Below the pieces are notes generated by a model, which did no database searches, was not told where the DNA came from, and saw nothing but the letters and a program-made list of their open reading frames with translations. The position numbers and the translations under genes were made by a program. Below are positions 25,272-33,940 of a stretch of DNA of 64,000 bases, piece by piece; the stretch's first letter is position 1; the number at the start of each line of letters is the position of its first letter. The DNA is from Janthinobacterium lividum. Lineage in GTDB: Bacteria; Pseudomonadota; Gammaproteobacteria; Burkholderiales; Burkholderiaceae_D. The stretch spans positions 186,001-250,000 of the forward strand of contig NZ_JAAOLY010000001.1 in the NCBI RefSeq assembly GCF_011601275.1, in the 5' to 3' direction.

Positions 25272-27503
25272 TCACTTCTGTGGCTGCTGCTGGTATTGCT
25301 GCAGCATCGATTGCGGCGGCGTGGCCGCATTGGCTGGCGCGCCTGGCGGCGGCGTCGGCGCCGGCGGCACGGGACGCGTCACCATATTGCCGCCCACCGG
25401 CTGGCCATCCTGCAGGGCCGGCAGCACCGGCGTGCCCAGATCCTTCAGCATCAGGTTGCCCGTGGCCGGCACGGCAGCCGTCTCGGCCGAGCGCATGTAG
25501 TCGTAACGGTCGGCCGCCAGGCTGCCGCTCTGCTCCTTGTTGCGCACGATGACGGGACGCAGGAAGATCATCAGATTGGTTTTCTTGCGCTCGCGCGTCT
25601 GGTACTTGAACAGGTTGCCGATCAGGGGAATGTCGCCCAGGCCGCGCACTTTTTCCGCGTTGTCGCCCGTGCTGTCCTCGATCAGGCCGCCGAGCACGAT
25701 GATCTGGCCATCGTCGGCCAGCACATTGTTTTCAATCACGCGGTTGTTGATGGTGATGCCGCTGACGGCCGACGCCGTGGATTTGTCCACGCTCGACGTC
25801 TCGTGATAGATGCCCAGCTTGATGGTGCCGCCTTCGGAAATCTGCGGACGCACCTTCAGGGTCAGGCCCACTTCCTTGCGGTCGATGGTCTGGAACGGGT
25901 TCGTATTGGTGCCGGCCGTGCTCGTGTACTGGCCCGTCAGGATAGGCACGTTCTGGCCTACCTTGATGGTCGCCAGTTCATTGTCCAGGGTGATCAGGTT
26001 CGGCGTCGACAGGATGTTCGCGTTGCCGTCCGATTCCAGCGCATGGGCCACGGCGCCCAGGCCCAGCGCGCCGTTGATCTGCTTGAAGATGCCGACCGTC
26101 AGGCCGCCCGTCGGCAAGACCTTGCCGCCCCCCGTGGCGATGGCGCCGATGTTGTTGTTGGTGCCCCCTGCGAACGACTGCAGCGCGCCCACGCGGTAGT
26201 TGCTGGTGCTGTCGCCGGAAAGCCCCAGCCACTGCACGCCGAATTCGGACGCCTTGGACGACGTCACTTCAACGATCAGCGCCTCGATGTAGACCTGGGC
26301 GCGGCGCACATCGAGCTGGTCGATCACGGCGCGCAGGTTGCGGTAGACGGCTTCGTTGCAAGTCAGGATCAGGGTATTGGTGGAAGCGTCGGCCTGGATG
26401 AAACCGGCCGCGCCGCCCGACGACAGCTGCTGCGGCCCGTTGTTCAGCGATGCGCCGCCCGTGGTCCCGTTTTGCGTATTGCCGCCCAGGCCAGTGCTGT
26501 TCATGCCGCTGTTGTTCTGGCTGATCTGGTTGTTCGTGGCGAGGTTGCCGCTGCCCTGCTGCGCCGACGCGGCCGTACCGTCCGACGTCACCACCGAACG
26601 CAGGGTCTGCGCCAGTTTGGTGGCGTCCGCATTTTTCAGGTACACCACGTGCACGTTGCCCAGCTGCGTGGTGGGCTGGTCCAGCTTCGAGATCAGCGAC
26701 TTGGCCAGGTTGGCGCGCGCCGCCGACGGCGCGCGCAGCACCAGCGAATTGGTGCGCGGGTCGGCCAGCACGGAGACTTTGCCCGTGTCGGCCCCTGCGG
26801 CGCCGCCCGCATTCCCGCCTTCCATCAGCTTGTTGACCATCGAGGCCAGGTCGGAAGCGATGGCGTAGCGCACGGGAATCACGTCCAGGTCCGTCGACGC
26901 GGGCACGTCAAGCGCGGCGATGATCTTCGCCAGGCGCTTGAGGTTATCCGCGTAATCGGTGATCACCAGCGAGTTGTTGCCCGGGTTGGCGTTGATCGTG
27001 TTATTCGGCGAAATCAGGGGGCGCAGCACGGCCAGCAAGTTGGCCGACGATTCGTAGTTCAGGTAAAACACCTGGGTGGCGATCTGGTCGCCCTTCACCT
27101 GGCTGCTGCCATTGCCCACCTGGGTGGGCACGGATTGCAGCTTGGCGTCCGCTTCGGGCACCACTTTCGCATAGCCGTCGCCGGAAACCACCGCATAGCC
27201 CTGCAGGCGCAGCGCGGAAGCGAGCAGCCCGAAGGCCTGCGTCTTGCTGATCGATTTTTCCGACACCAGGGTGATCGTGCCCTTGACGCGCGGGTCGATG
27301 ACGAAATTGATGTTGGTGTAATGGCCCACCGCCTTGATCACCGATTCGATGTCGGCGCCGACGAAATTGAGCGCCGCTTCGTCGCCGGGCGCGGCCCAGA
27401 CGGGCGCCGGCATGCCGGCCACGGAACAGCACAGCAAGGCGGCGGCCGACAGGCGGCGCAGCGAGAAGGAGGAGGTAATTGGGCTCACGGATGGTTTTTT
27501 CAT
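25272..27503 (-). CDS. gspD: T2SS secretin GspD
   Basis: Outer-membrane channel of the T2SS. The 743-aa protein has a signal peptide, N0 domain (LNFVGADIESVIKAVGHYTN), N1-N3 modules (DLDVIPVRYA, NVHVVYLKNADATKLAQTL), a Gly/Asn/Ser-rich loop in N3 (residues about 315-370), and the secretin core VGLTLKVRPQI with the VPIL gate-type motif. A Pro-rich C-terminus follows. No lipobox is present, so pilotin recognition would have to be by the C-terminal S-domain. It overlaps gspN by 4 nt. Confidence 0.97.
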   Translation of the reverse strand: MKKPSVSPITSSFSLRRLSAAALLCCSVAGMPAPVWAAPGDEAALNFVGADIESVIKAVGHYTNINFVIDPRVKGTITLVSEKSISKTQAFGLLASALRLQGYAVVSGDGYAKVVPEADAKLQSVPTQVGNGSSQVKGDQIATQVFYLNYESSANLLAVLRPLISPNNTINANPGNNSLVITDYADNLKRLAKIIAALDVPASTDLDVIPVRYAIASDLASMVNKLMEGGNAGGAAGADTGKVSVLADPRTNSLVLRAPSAARANLAKSLISKLDQPTTQLGNVHVVYLKNADATKLAQTLRSVVTSDGTAASAQQGSGNLATNNQISQNNSGMNSTGLGGNTQNGTTGGASLNNGPQQLSSGGAAGFIQADASTNTLILTCNEAVYRNLRAVIDQLDVRRAQVYIEALIVEVTSSKASEFGVQWLGLSGDSTSNYRVGALQSFAGGTNNNIGAIATGGGKVLPTGGLTVGIFKQINGALGLGAVAHALESDGNANILSTPNLITLDNELATIKVGQNVPILTGQYTSTAGTNTNPFQTIDRKEVGLTLKVRPQISEGGTIKLGIYHETSSVDKSTASAVSGITINNRVIENNVLADDGQIIVLGGLIEDSTGDNAEKVRGLGDIPLIGNLFKYQTRERKKTNLMIFLRPVIVRNKEQSGSLAADRYDYMRSAETAAVPATGNLMLKDLGTPVLPALQDGQPVGGNMVTRPVPPAPTPPPGAPANAATPPQSMLQQYQQQPQK

Positions 27504-28276
27504 TGTCTGAACTCTAAGGCGATGATGTTTTTTTCGCTATTGCTACGGCGCTGTCCCAGCAAATTCAACAAACTCGCCAAGGTCTCTTCATATCCTGCTG
27601 CGGCCTGGGCCTGGCCGGAAAACTGCATGCGCCCCTGTTGCAGGCTGCCGCTGCCGTCGAGCAGCAGCGGTCCCTTGATGGAGCGCAGGGTCAACGTCGC
27701 CTGCTGCCCCTGCCAATCGAAATCGAGCTCGTAGCTGCCCAGCGGACGCAAGGACGACAGGCGCGACGCCATGTCCGTCATCTGCAAGGTGGTGCGGCCG
27801 ACGGCGGAAAACTGCTGCTGCGCCAAAGCCAGCTCCAGGGTGCTCCACGACAGCCGCATGCTGCCCGTCGGCGCCACGGTATTCAAGGGCGCCCCGAGCC
27901 CGCCAAGGCCATCGGCCGGCAGCAGCAGGGCCGCCGGACTGACTTGCCAGTGCGACCACGAGCCGCGCAGGTTCACCGGCTGCGACAGCGCCTGCGGATT
28001 CTGCAGTTCCACGTCCGCCGATCCCCACAGCACCGAAGGCGAAATGCGCCAGCTGAAACGTCCCGGCAGCAGCGGCGTCACGGCGCCATTCGCGCTGGCC
28101 GCCCCGCCGATAAAGGCCGAGCCGCGCCACAGGGTACCTTGCGCGTCGCCCAAGGTCAAACGTCCGCCCGTCTGCTTTTCCACGATACTGGCCACCCAGC
28201 CGGCCGGGAAAAACACCAGCAGGGTGATGCAGATGCTGACGATGATGGCCAGCAGCCAGCCAAGCAGGCGCATCAT
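27500..28276 (-). CDS. gspN: T2SS protein GspN
   Basis: A 258-aa bitopic inner-membrane protein with one N-terminal helix (LLAIIVSICITLLVFFPAGW) and a periplasmic beta-rich domain. Family-typical segments are ASIVEKQTGGRLTLGDAQGT and WRGSAF. GspN is absent from many T2SS but usual in betaproteobacteria and Xanthomonas; its role is not settled. It overlaps gspM and gspD by 4 nt each, indicating translational coupling. Confidence 0.92.
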   Translation of the reverse strand: MMRLLGWLLAIIVSICITLLVFFPAGWVASIVEKQTGGRLTLGDAQGTLWRGSAFIGGAASANGAVTPLLPGRFSWRISPSVLWGSADVELQNPQALSQPVNLRGSWSHWQVSPAALLLPADGLGGLGAPLNTVAPTGSMRLSWSTLELALAQQQFSAVGRTTLQMTDMASRLSSLRPLGSYELDFDWQGQQATLTLRSIKGPLLLDGSGSLQQGRMQFSGQAQAAAGYEETLASLLNLLGQRRSNSEKNIIALEFRQ

Positions 28277-28818
28277 CGTACAGCGCCCGGGCTCTGGTGC
28301 AGGGTCAGGCTGGCATCGACCAGTCCCGCCGCCTTAGCCTGCCCCGTCTGCGCCGTGATCTTCGCTTCCTGCACGGCGATGCGGCCTTCGCGGCGCAAGC
28401 CGTCGAGCCACAGCATGACGCTGGCGAACGGCACGCCATTTAACTGCACGCGCGCATATTCTCCCGTCATCGACAGCGATTGCGGCGCCAGACCGCGCGC
28501 TTTCAGCGAGGCGTCGATGCTCTCACGGCTCATGGGGGCAACCTGCACGGGCGCCTGGCGCGCCAGCTCGCCCGCTTCGCGCGCCAAGGCCTGTAGCTGG
28601 GCCGCGTTCTGGCGCAGCTCGGGCAAGCTCTTTTGCAAGGCGATACGGCCCGTCCAGGCCGGCTCGAAAAACACGGCATAGACGAGGGCCAGCCCCGCCA
28701 CGACGCCGCCGATAGTCAACAGTTTACGCTCCTGCGGCGTGCGCTCGGCCCAGAAAGCCTGCACGGCCTGCTGCCGCCCCATCCACGCGGCACGCGCCTT
28801 GTTTACTGCTGCACTCAT
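28273..28818 (-). CDS. gspM: T2SS protein GspM
   Basis: A 181-aa bitopic protein that pairs with GspL in the inner-membrane platform. There is a short cytosolic start, RTPQERKLLTIGGVVAG leading into one TM helix (about residues 29-47), then a coiled coil and a ferredoxin-like periplasmic domain. I start it at the ATG at 28818, which overlaps the gspL stop (ATGA); the frame continues upstream inside gspL without reason to be used. Confidence 0.92.
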   Translation of the reverse strand: MSAAVNKARAAWMGRQQAVQAFWAERTPQERKLLTIGGVVAGLALVYAVFFEPAWTGRIALQKSLPELRQNAAQLQALAREAGELARQAPVQVAPMSRESIDASLKARGLAPQSLSMTGEYARVQLNGVPFASVMLWLDGLRREGRIAVQEAKITAQTGQAKAAGLVDASLTLHQSPGAVR

Positions 28819-30044
28819 GCTTTTGCTCCCGTGGCCGGCGTGATCTTCCACACGCCCGGCGCCGTTTCATTCAAGGCCAGCTTGCGCGCGGCCAGGCCGT
28901 CGCGCACCTGCGCCTGGGCGCTGGCGTCGACCATGTCCGGCTTCAGCTTGACGATCAGGCTGCGCTCGCGGTATTCCAGCGAGGCCACCACGCCGCGCCC
29001 GGCCAGGCCGCCCAGCGCCTCGCCCAGCGCCGCGCTCATGCTCGTGAAATCATCCATGCTGGCCTGTCCGCTTTGCAGGCGGGCAGCAGTGATATTGCGC
29101 CGCATCTGCTCCGCTTCCAGCCCATACACGGGCGCCTCGTTCGGATACGCGGCCTTGAAGGTTTGCTGCATCGAAGTGCGCACGGTGGCGGCTTCGCGCT
29201 TCAAGCGCATCCATTCGATATTCATGCCTGCCAGATTGACGATCACCGCCAGCAGCGCCAGGCGCAGCGGCCAGCGCCAACGGCGCCATTCGGTGGCCGA
29301 TCCCGTCGCCGTGCCCAGGGCGCCGGCCAGGTCCAGCCCAGCATTTTTGGCGCCGGCGATCCAGTGCGCCCAGTGATCAAGCTCCACCGTCACGCCATCC
29401 ATGCCGGCCGCGAGCTGCTGATACTGCGCCAGTTCGGTCTGCGCCACGTAGACCGTCAGCGGCACGTCGCCGGCAAACGCGCGCGTCGTCAGCAGCGCCT
29501 GCTGCGGCTGGGCTGGCAATACGAGGCCCAAACCCTCTTGCGGCGCCTGGCGCAAGGCCAGTTCCAGGCTGTCGCCGCTGGCCTGCAGGGCGGCCGTCAC
29601 GCTGCCCGGTTGCAAGGGCAGGCACAGCTGTGACGGCAACAAGGTCACCTTGCGCGCGCCCTGCGCCAGCAAGGCTTTTACGAGTACCTCGGCCCAGGCG
29701 CGCTGCGCCACGGCCACCGTGCGCACGCCGTTCGCATCGGGCGCGCCGGCGGCCAGCAGGCAATCCTGGGCGTCGCCCAAAATGTGTTCTTCCACCAGGC
29801 CCGGCAAGGCCGCGCGCAAGCGGGCGCCAGCGAGCGGCGGCGTTTTCAGGCGCAGCAGGGTCACGTCGGCCGCCGCCAGCAGCAGCACGACGCGCTGCGC
29901 GCCGGCAATCAGCTGGCCCAGGCTGCCCAGCGGCGCGCTGCCCTGCTGCAGCAGGGCGCCGCCGTCGCCGGCCAGCACGAAGGAGCAGGCAGGCGCGCTG
30001 TCGGTGGACGCCTTGGCCGGGTGACGGATATACAATATTGTCAA
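28815..30044 (-). CDS. gspL: T2SS protein GspL
   Basis: A 409-aa inner-membrane protein that recruits GspE. It has an actin-like cytosolic domain (residues about 1-245, with LPGLVEEHILGDAQDCLLAA), a single TM helix (about 257-275, RLALLAVIVNLAGMNIEW) and a small periplasmic ferredoxin-like domain. Order and overlap with gspM are as in other T2SS operons, with 19 bp to gspK. Confidence 0.93.
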   Translation of the reverse strand: MTILYIRHPAKASTDSAPACSFVLAGDGGALLQQGSAPLGSLGQLIAGAQRVVLLLAAADVTLLRLKTPPLAGARLRAALPGLVEEHILGDAQDCLLAAGAPDANGVRTVAVAQRAWAEVLVKALLAQGARKVTLLPSQLCLPLQPGSVTAALQASGDSLELALRQAPQEGLGLVLPAQPQQALLTTRAFAGDVPLTVYVAQTELAQYQQLAAGMDGVTVELDHWAHWIAGAKNAGLDLAGALGTATGSATEWRRWRWPLRLALLAVIVNLAGMNIEWMRLKREAATVRTSMQQTFKAAYPNEAPVYGLEAEQMRRNITAARLQSGQASMDDFTSMSAALGEALGGLAGRGVVASLEYRERSLIVKLKPDMVDASAQAQVRDGLAARKLALNETAPGVWKITPATGAKA

Positions 30045-30063
30045 AGTGACTCGCTTTCAGCTG

Positions 30064-31041
30064 TTAATTTTCCCGCAACCAGACCAGGCTGGTGGTGCGC
30101 TGCGGATCCGTTTTTCGATTGACGAGCGCCACGGCATCAAGGGCGGCACGGTCCAGCCGCACACGGATCACGGTGAGGAAGTAGCGGCTCTTCACATCAA
30201 GCTCGATACCTTCGACCACTTGCTTAGCATCAATATTATTCTTGAAGTTTGCCAAATCAACAAACTTTTTACGCGGATTGCTCAAAGTCAGGGCGCTGGC
30301 CTCGGACAGCGACATCATGGTCACGGCCGACAACACCTCGGCCGGCGCCGTATTCACGTTCACGGGTGTGATTTCCGGCAGCACGATGACGAAGTCGCGC
30401 AGTTTCTCGATCATCTGCGGCGTATAGCCGGGCACGGCCAGCAAATCCTCGACCTGCGTGAACGCCACCGGCTCGCTGCTTCCGCCCGTGGCGGGCTTGG
30501 CAACGGGCGTCTTGCCATCGGCGCCGCTGTCGGCAGTGCGTGGCTTCGGCCGCGCGCGCAGCACGGCGTCGGCCGTCGCCTGCGCCAGGGAACTATCAAG
30601 CTGCAAGTTGGACAGCAGCCGCTGGTACGCCTGCACGTGGGGCTGGCTGACGATGCCCGTGGCAGTGGCCAGGTTGGTGATGTTAAACCGCGCCTGCGCA
30701 TCGAGCGCGCGGCCCGAGACGGTGGCGTCGAATTTTTCCGTGTCGACCTTTTCGCGGTCCACATAATCGTCAAGCCGCGCTTCCTCGATGGGCGTGGCCC
30801 AGACACCATCGGCCGCCGTCAGCATGGGATTGTCCTGGCGCAACCAGAAGCGGGCAAAGTCGACCATGCCGCGCATGGCCCACTGCGTCTGCAGGCGCAA
30901 ACGCTGGTTTTCCATCGAACGCACTTGCACCTGCTGCTGCCAGAACAGGCTGGCGACGACGGTAATCGCCAGCGCCGTCAGCAGCAAGGCCGTGATGACG
31001 GCGACGCCGCGCTGACGCGAGGGACGTGTAAAAGTCTTCAT
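30064..31041 (-). CDS. gspK: T2SS minor pseudopilin GspK
   Basis: Largest minor pseudopilin, part of the tip complex with GspI and GspJ. The 325-aa protein has a basic leader RQRG cut before VAVITALLLTALAITVVASL, then a helical domain that includes a conserved two-helix/SAM-like module with the NINTAPAEVL-type motif (VNVNTAPAEVLSAV). GspK lacks Glu at +5, which fits its tip position. ATGA overlap with gspJ. Confidence 0.94.
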   Translation of the reverse strand: MKTFTRPSRQRGVAVITALLLTALAITVVASLFWQQQVQVRSMENQRLRLQTQWAMRGMVDFARFWLRQDNPMLTAADGVWATPIEEARLDDYVDREKVDTEKFDATVSGRALDAQARFNITNLATATGIVSQPHVQAYQRLLSNLQLDSSLAQATADAVLRARPKPRTADSGADGKTPVAKPATGGSSEPVAFTQVEDLLAVPGYTPQMIEKLRDFVIVLPEITPVNVNTAPAEVLSAVTMMSLSEASALTLSNPRKKFVDLANFKNNIDAKQVVEGIELDVKSRYFLTVIRVRLDRAALDAVALVNRKTDPQRTTSLVWLREN

Positions 31042-31661
31042 CCCGGCCCCAATAAAAAGACCTTGGACAGGCCCGCATCCTGGCCCGGCATCTGCAAGGT
31101 CACTTCCAGGCCCGGCACTTGCGTGGAGATGGTGGCGCCCGCCGTCAGCACGTTCCAGGCGCCATTGCTCCAGCCGCGCATGACCATGCTGTCGACGCCC
31201 TGCATCAGGGCCACGTCGGCGTTCGAGCTATCGGTATCGTCGCGCGCCGCCTGCCACAGGGTGTCGAGCACGGCCAGGTCGCGCGTGCCGTTCGACTCGC
31301 GCCGCGTCAGCACGCCGCCGCGCAGGCGGTAAGTGACCACTTGCAACTGCTGCGGCTCCTGTTCCGACGCGGCCAGGCGCACCAGGGTCAGGCGGTCGTT
31401 TTCTGCCGTCAAATTGGTGCGGCCATTGAGCAGGCTGGTATTCTGGCCGGCGCCGGCCAGGTGATCGCAATCGCTCTGCATCTGGGCAAACGCCAGCTGC
31501 ATGCCGCGCGCCTGCTCGAGCTGGCTGGTCAGCACTTCGCGCGAACGCATGATGCTGTCCAGGCCGCGCCAGCCCAGCACGGCGACCATGGCCAGGATGC
31601 CGATCGCCACGAGCAGCTCGATCAGGGTGAAACCGCCGGCAGGGACAGTGCGGCGCGCCAT
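31038..31661 (-). CDS. gspJ: T2SS minor pseudopilin GspJ
   Basis: A 207-aa pseudopilin with prepilin peptidase site AGG-FTLIELLVAIGILAM, Glu at +5 of the mature protein and a beta-rich globular domain (RGLDSIMRSREVL, then QVVTYRL). It sits between gspI and gspK with 3-4 nt overlaps on both sides. Confidence 0.94.
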   Translation of the reverse strand: MARRTVPAGGFTLIELLVAIGILAMVAVLGWRGLDSIMRSREVLTSQLEQARGMQLAFAQMQSDCDHLAGAGQNTSLLNGRTNLTAENDRLTLVRLAASEQEPQQLQVVTYRLRGGVLTRRESNGTRDLAVLDTLWQAARDDTDSSNADVALMQGVDSMVMRGWSNGAWNVLTAGATISTQVPGLEVTLQMPGQDAGLSKVFLLGPG

Positions 31662-32044
31662 CAGTCGTTAAAGGAAAGTAATACCAGACGCACGATGCGC
31701 CGGGCTGGATATTGCACGTCGTACACGTTGACGCGCACTTGCCGGATACGGGGATTCGGCGTGGCCACCACTTCCTCTTCACAGATCAGTTTCAGGTCGC
31801 CCTGCGGGCAGTCGACCGTGCGCTTGCCCGTCTGCGGGAAGGTTTTTGCAAGGCGCAGGCGCACCAGGTGGTTTTCCGCCGACCAGGTGGCCATCATGGC
31901 GCTGCGCAAGCCGTCGCTATTCTGCGTCAGGCTGCCGACGGCGCGCAAGGAGGCGCCCAGGGCCGTACCGACGATGACGAGGGCCACCAAGACTTCCAGC
32001 AGAGTGAAACCGCGCTGGCGGCGGTGAAATGAGCGCCGCATCAT
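31661..32044 (-). CDS. gspI: T2SS minor pseudopilin GspI
   Basis: A 127-aa pseudopilin. The start is the ATG at 32044 (MMRRSFHRRQRG), which overlaps the gspH stop; longer in-frame starts lie inside gspH and have shadow composition. The cleavage site is RG-FTLLEVLVALVIVGTAL with Glu at +5. The C-terminal half, with the VRVNVYDV strand, is typical of the short GspI fold. Confidence 0.93.
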   Translation of the reverse strand: MMRRSFHRRQRGFTLLEVLVALVIVGTALGASLRAVGSLTQNSDGLRSAMMATWSAENHLVRLRLAKTFPQTGKRTVDCPQGDLKLICEEEVVATPNPRIRQVRVNVYDVQYPARRIVRLVLLSFND

Positions 32045-32535
32045 TGCTCGACCGTGAAGTGGCCGATGCCATCGGCGCGGATGGCCACGCTGCGCTCGCC
32101 GCTGGCCAGGGTCAGCACGAAAGGCTTGTCGACCGGTTCGCGGCCGAAGATGATGCGCAGCGGCTGGGCCACGCTGTTCGATGGCTGCACGCTGAGCAGC
32201 ATGGGCGTGTTGGCAAACGCCCGCTCGCGCAGCAAATCGTCCTGTGTCACGGGTTGCCACAGCTTTTCATTGAGGACCAGGAAACGGTATTGATTTTCGT
32301 CCGCCTCGAACGCCACCTGCCGGCTGCGCACGATGGCTTCATCGCGCGCCAGCTGCAGCAGCAGGGCGATGCGCTCGGCTTCCTTCTGCAGCGCTTGCTG
32401 GCCATTCGGCATGGCGTTCAGCGACACCAAGCCCAGGGTGACGCCGATGATGACCATCACCACCAGCAATTCGATCAGCGTGAAGCCGCTGACGCGTGGC
32501 CGGGGCAGTGCGCGACCGGTGGTCATGGCAGGCAT
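32041..32535 (-). CDS. gspH: T2SS minor pseudopilin GspH
   Basis: A 164-aa pseudopilin with site SG-FTLIELLVVMVIIGVTL, followed by the GspH-typical QKEAERIALLLQLARDEAI helix region and a beta sandwich. It is a little long at the N-terminus (about 17-residue leader). It lies 12 bp after gspG and overlaps gspI by 4 nt. Confidence 0.93.
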   Translation of the reverse strand: MPAMTTGRALPRPRVSGFTLIELLVVMVIIGVTLGLVSLNAMPNGQQALQKEAERIALLLQLARDEAIVRSRQVAFEADENQYRFLVLNEKLWQPVTQDDLLRERAFANTPMLLSVQPSNSVAQPLRIIFGREPVDKPFVLTLASGERSVAIRADGIGHFTVEQ

Positions 32536-32547
32536 GCAATGGAAAAC

Positions 32548-33000
32548 TTACAGTTCCCAGGAACCGATATCGGCGTCGTCGCCGCTACCGCCAGGCTGGC
32601 CGTCGGCGCCCAGCGAGATGATATCGACTTCACCCTTCACGCCTGGCGACAGGAACTGGTAGGGGTTGCCCCATGGATCCTTCGGCATCTTTTCCAGGTA
32701 GCCGCCCGCTTTCCAGCCATTCGCGGCCGGTCCCGTGGTCGGTTTTTCGATCAGCGCCTGCAAGCCCTGCTCGGTGGTCGGGTAGCGCTGGTTATCCAGG
32801 CGATACAGTTTCAACGCTTGCATCACGGTGGCGATGTCGACTTTCGCCGCCGCCACTTTCGACTCGCCCGTGCGGGCAATCAGCTTGGGCACCACCAGTG
32901 ACGCGAGGATGCCCATGATCACCACCACGACCATGATTTCGATCAAAGTGAAGCCGCGCGCGCGGCGCTGGCGTGTCGGATGGTTTGCTGCGTTTTGCAT
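32548..33000 (-). CDS. gspG: T2SS major pseudopilin GspG
   Basis: Main subunit of the pseudopilus, 150 aa. Prepilin site RG-FTLIEIMVVVVIMGIL, then the GspG signature DIATVMQALKLYRLDNQRYP, QGLQALIEKPTTGP and the Ca-binding C-terminal loop (GADGQPGGSGDDADI). I start at the ATG at 33000; a TTG at 33057 would add 19 residues. Neither has a good ribosome site. First gene of the T2SS operon, with an inverted repeat about 50 bp upstream. Confidence 0.96.
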   Translation of the reverse strand: MQNAANHPTRQRRARGFTLIEIMVVVVIMGILASLVVPKLIARTGESKVAAAKVDIATVMQALKLYRLDNQRYPTTEQGLQALIEKPTTGPAANGWKAGGYLEKMPKDPWGNPYQFLSPGVKGEVDIISLGADGQPGGSGDDADIGSWEL

Positions 33001-33048
33001 AAGAAAGAGAGAAGAAGGTGAGTAATGAGAGCAGAGTATAAAGCGGAA

Positions 33049-33069
33049 ATATGACAAAGCCTGTCATAT
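33049..33069 (-). promoter_or_regulatory. Perfect inverted repeat upstream of the T2SS operon
   Basis: ATATGACA and TGTCATAT flank a 5-bp spacer (33049-33056 and 33062-33069), between the moeB stop and the gspG start. The dyad is AT-rich, 21 bp overall, and has no T-tract, so an operator for a dimeric regulator is more likely than a terminator. A TATACT box lies on its gspG side. Confidence 0.45.
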
Positions 33070-33093
33070 AGGGAAAAATTTCTGCGGGGGCTG

Positions 33094-33855
33094 TCAGGCC
33101 GGCAAGACCACTTTGCCGCAAACGGCGCAGCCGGGGTCGCGCGCGACGCGCATGCTGCTCCATTCCATGTGTAAACCGTCGAGCAGCAGCAGCCGTCCAG
33201 CCAGCGATTCGCCCGTGCCCATGATCAGTTTTAGCGCCTCGGCCGCCTGCATGGCGCCCACCACGCCTACCAAAGGCGCGAACACACCCATGGTCGAGCA
33301 CGCCTCGTCCGTGAACTGCTGCTCCTGCGGAAACAGGCAGGAATAGCAGGGCTGGGTGCCCGTGCGCGGGTCGAACACGCTCACTTGCCCGTCGAAACGG
33401 ATCACGGCGCCCGACACCAGCGGCACCTTGTGCGCCACGCAGGCGCGGTTGACGGCGTGGCGCGTGGCGAAGTTGTCGGTGCAGTCGAGCACCACCGTGG
33501 AGGACAAGACCAGTTCGGCCAGGCGCGCGCCGTCGAGGCGCTCCTGCAAGGCGATGATGTCGATCTCGGGATTGATGCCGGTCAAGGTTTCGCGCGCCGA
33601 CAGCACTTTCGGCTGGCCCACGCGGGCCGTCGTGTGGGCGATCTGGCGCTGCAGATTGGTCAGATCCACCGTGTCGTCATCAACGAGGGTCAGCCTGCCG
33701 ACACCGCTGGCGGCCAGGTACATGGCCGCCGGCGAGCCGAGCCCGCCCGCGCCGATCACCAGCACATGCGCATCGAGCAAGGCTTGCTGGCCTTCGATGC
33801 CGATCTCGTCTAACAGGATGTGGCGCGAGTAGCGCAGCAATTGGGCGTCGTTCAT
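33094..33855 (-). CDS. moeB: ThiF/MoeB/HesA-family E1-like adenylyltransferase
   Basis: Activates the C-terminal glycine of a ubiquitin-like sulphur carrier (MoaD or ThiS) as acyl-adenylate. The 253-aa protein begins RYSRHILLDEIGIEGQ, then the nucleotide motif GAGGLGSPAAMYLAASG, DLTNLQRQI with the catalytic Arg, and DCTDN. Two CxxC pairs (CYSC and CAVC) form the structural zinc site. Length and lack of a rhodanese domain fit bacterial MoeB, but ThiF cannot be excluded since no moa or thi gene is near. It is downstream of ctpA on the same strand. Confidence 0.9.
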   Translation of the reverse strand: MNDAQLLRYSRHILLDEIGIEGQQALLDAHVLVIGAGGLGSPAAMYLAASGVGRLTLVDDDTVDLTNLQRQIAHTTARVGQPKVLSARETLTGINPEIDIIALQERLDGARLAELVLSSTVVLDCTDNFATRHAVNRACVAHKVPLVSGAVIRFDGQVSVFDPRTGTQPCYSCLFPQEQQFTDEACSTMGVFAPLVGVVGAMQAAEALKLIMGTGESLAGRLLLLDGLHMEWSSMRVARDPGCAVCGKVVLPA

Positions 33856-33890
33856 GGTTTTTTACGTCTACTGCAAACCCGGATCAAACC

Positions 33891-33920
33891 CTGGGGTCGG
33901 ACCCTCAGGTCCGGCCCCGG
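33891..33920. repeat. REP-like GGGGTCGGACC palindrome between ctpA and moeB
   Basis: GGGGTCGGACC and GGTCCGGCCCC surround a 4-nt loop with one wobble, giving a GC-rich hairpin in an otherwise featureless 85-bp gap. Palindromes of this GGTCCGACCCC type are, as far as I recall, dispersed in Oxalobacteraceae genomes. Only one copy is in the window. Confidence 0.5.
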
Positions 33921-33940
33921 CACTTGCATTGGGTTAAGCA

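Noticed and set aside
25260-27734. An 824-codon open frame on the plus strand opposite gspD
   Set aside because: Antisense shadow of a GC-rich gene: His/Arg/Gln/Val-rich, no domain, no ribosome site, fully overlapped by an unmistakable secretin.
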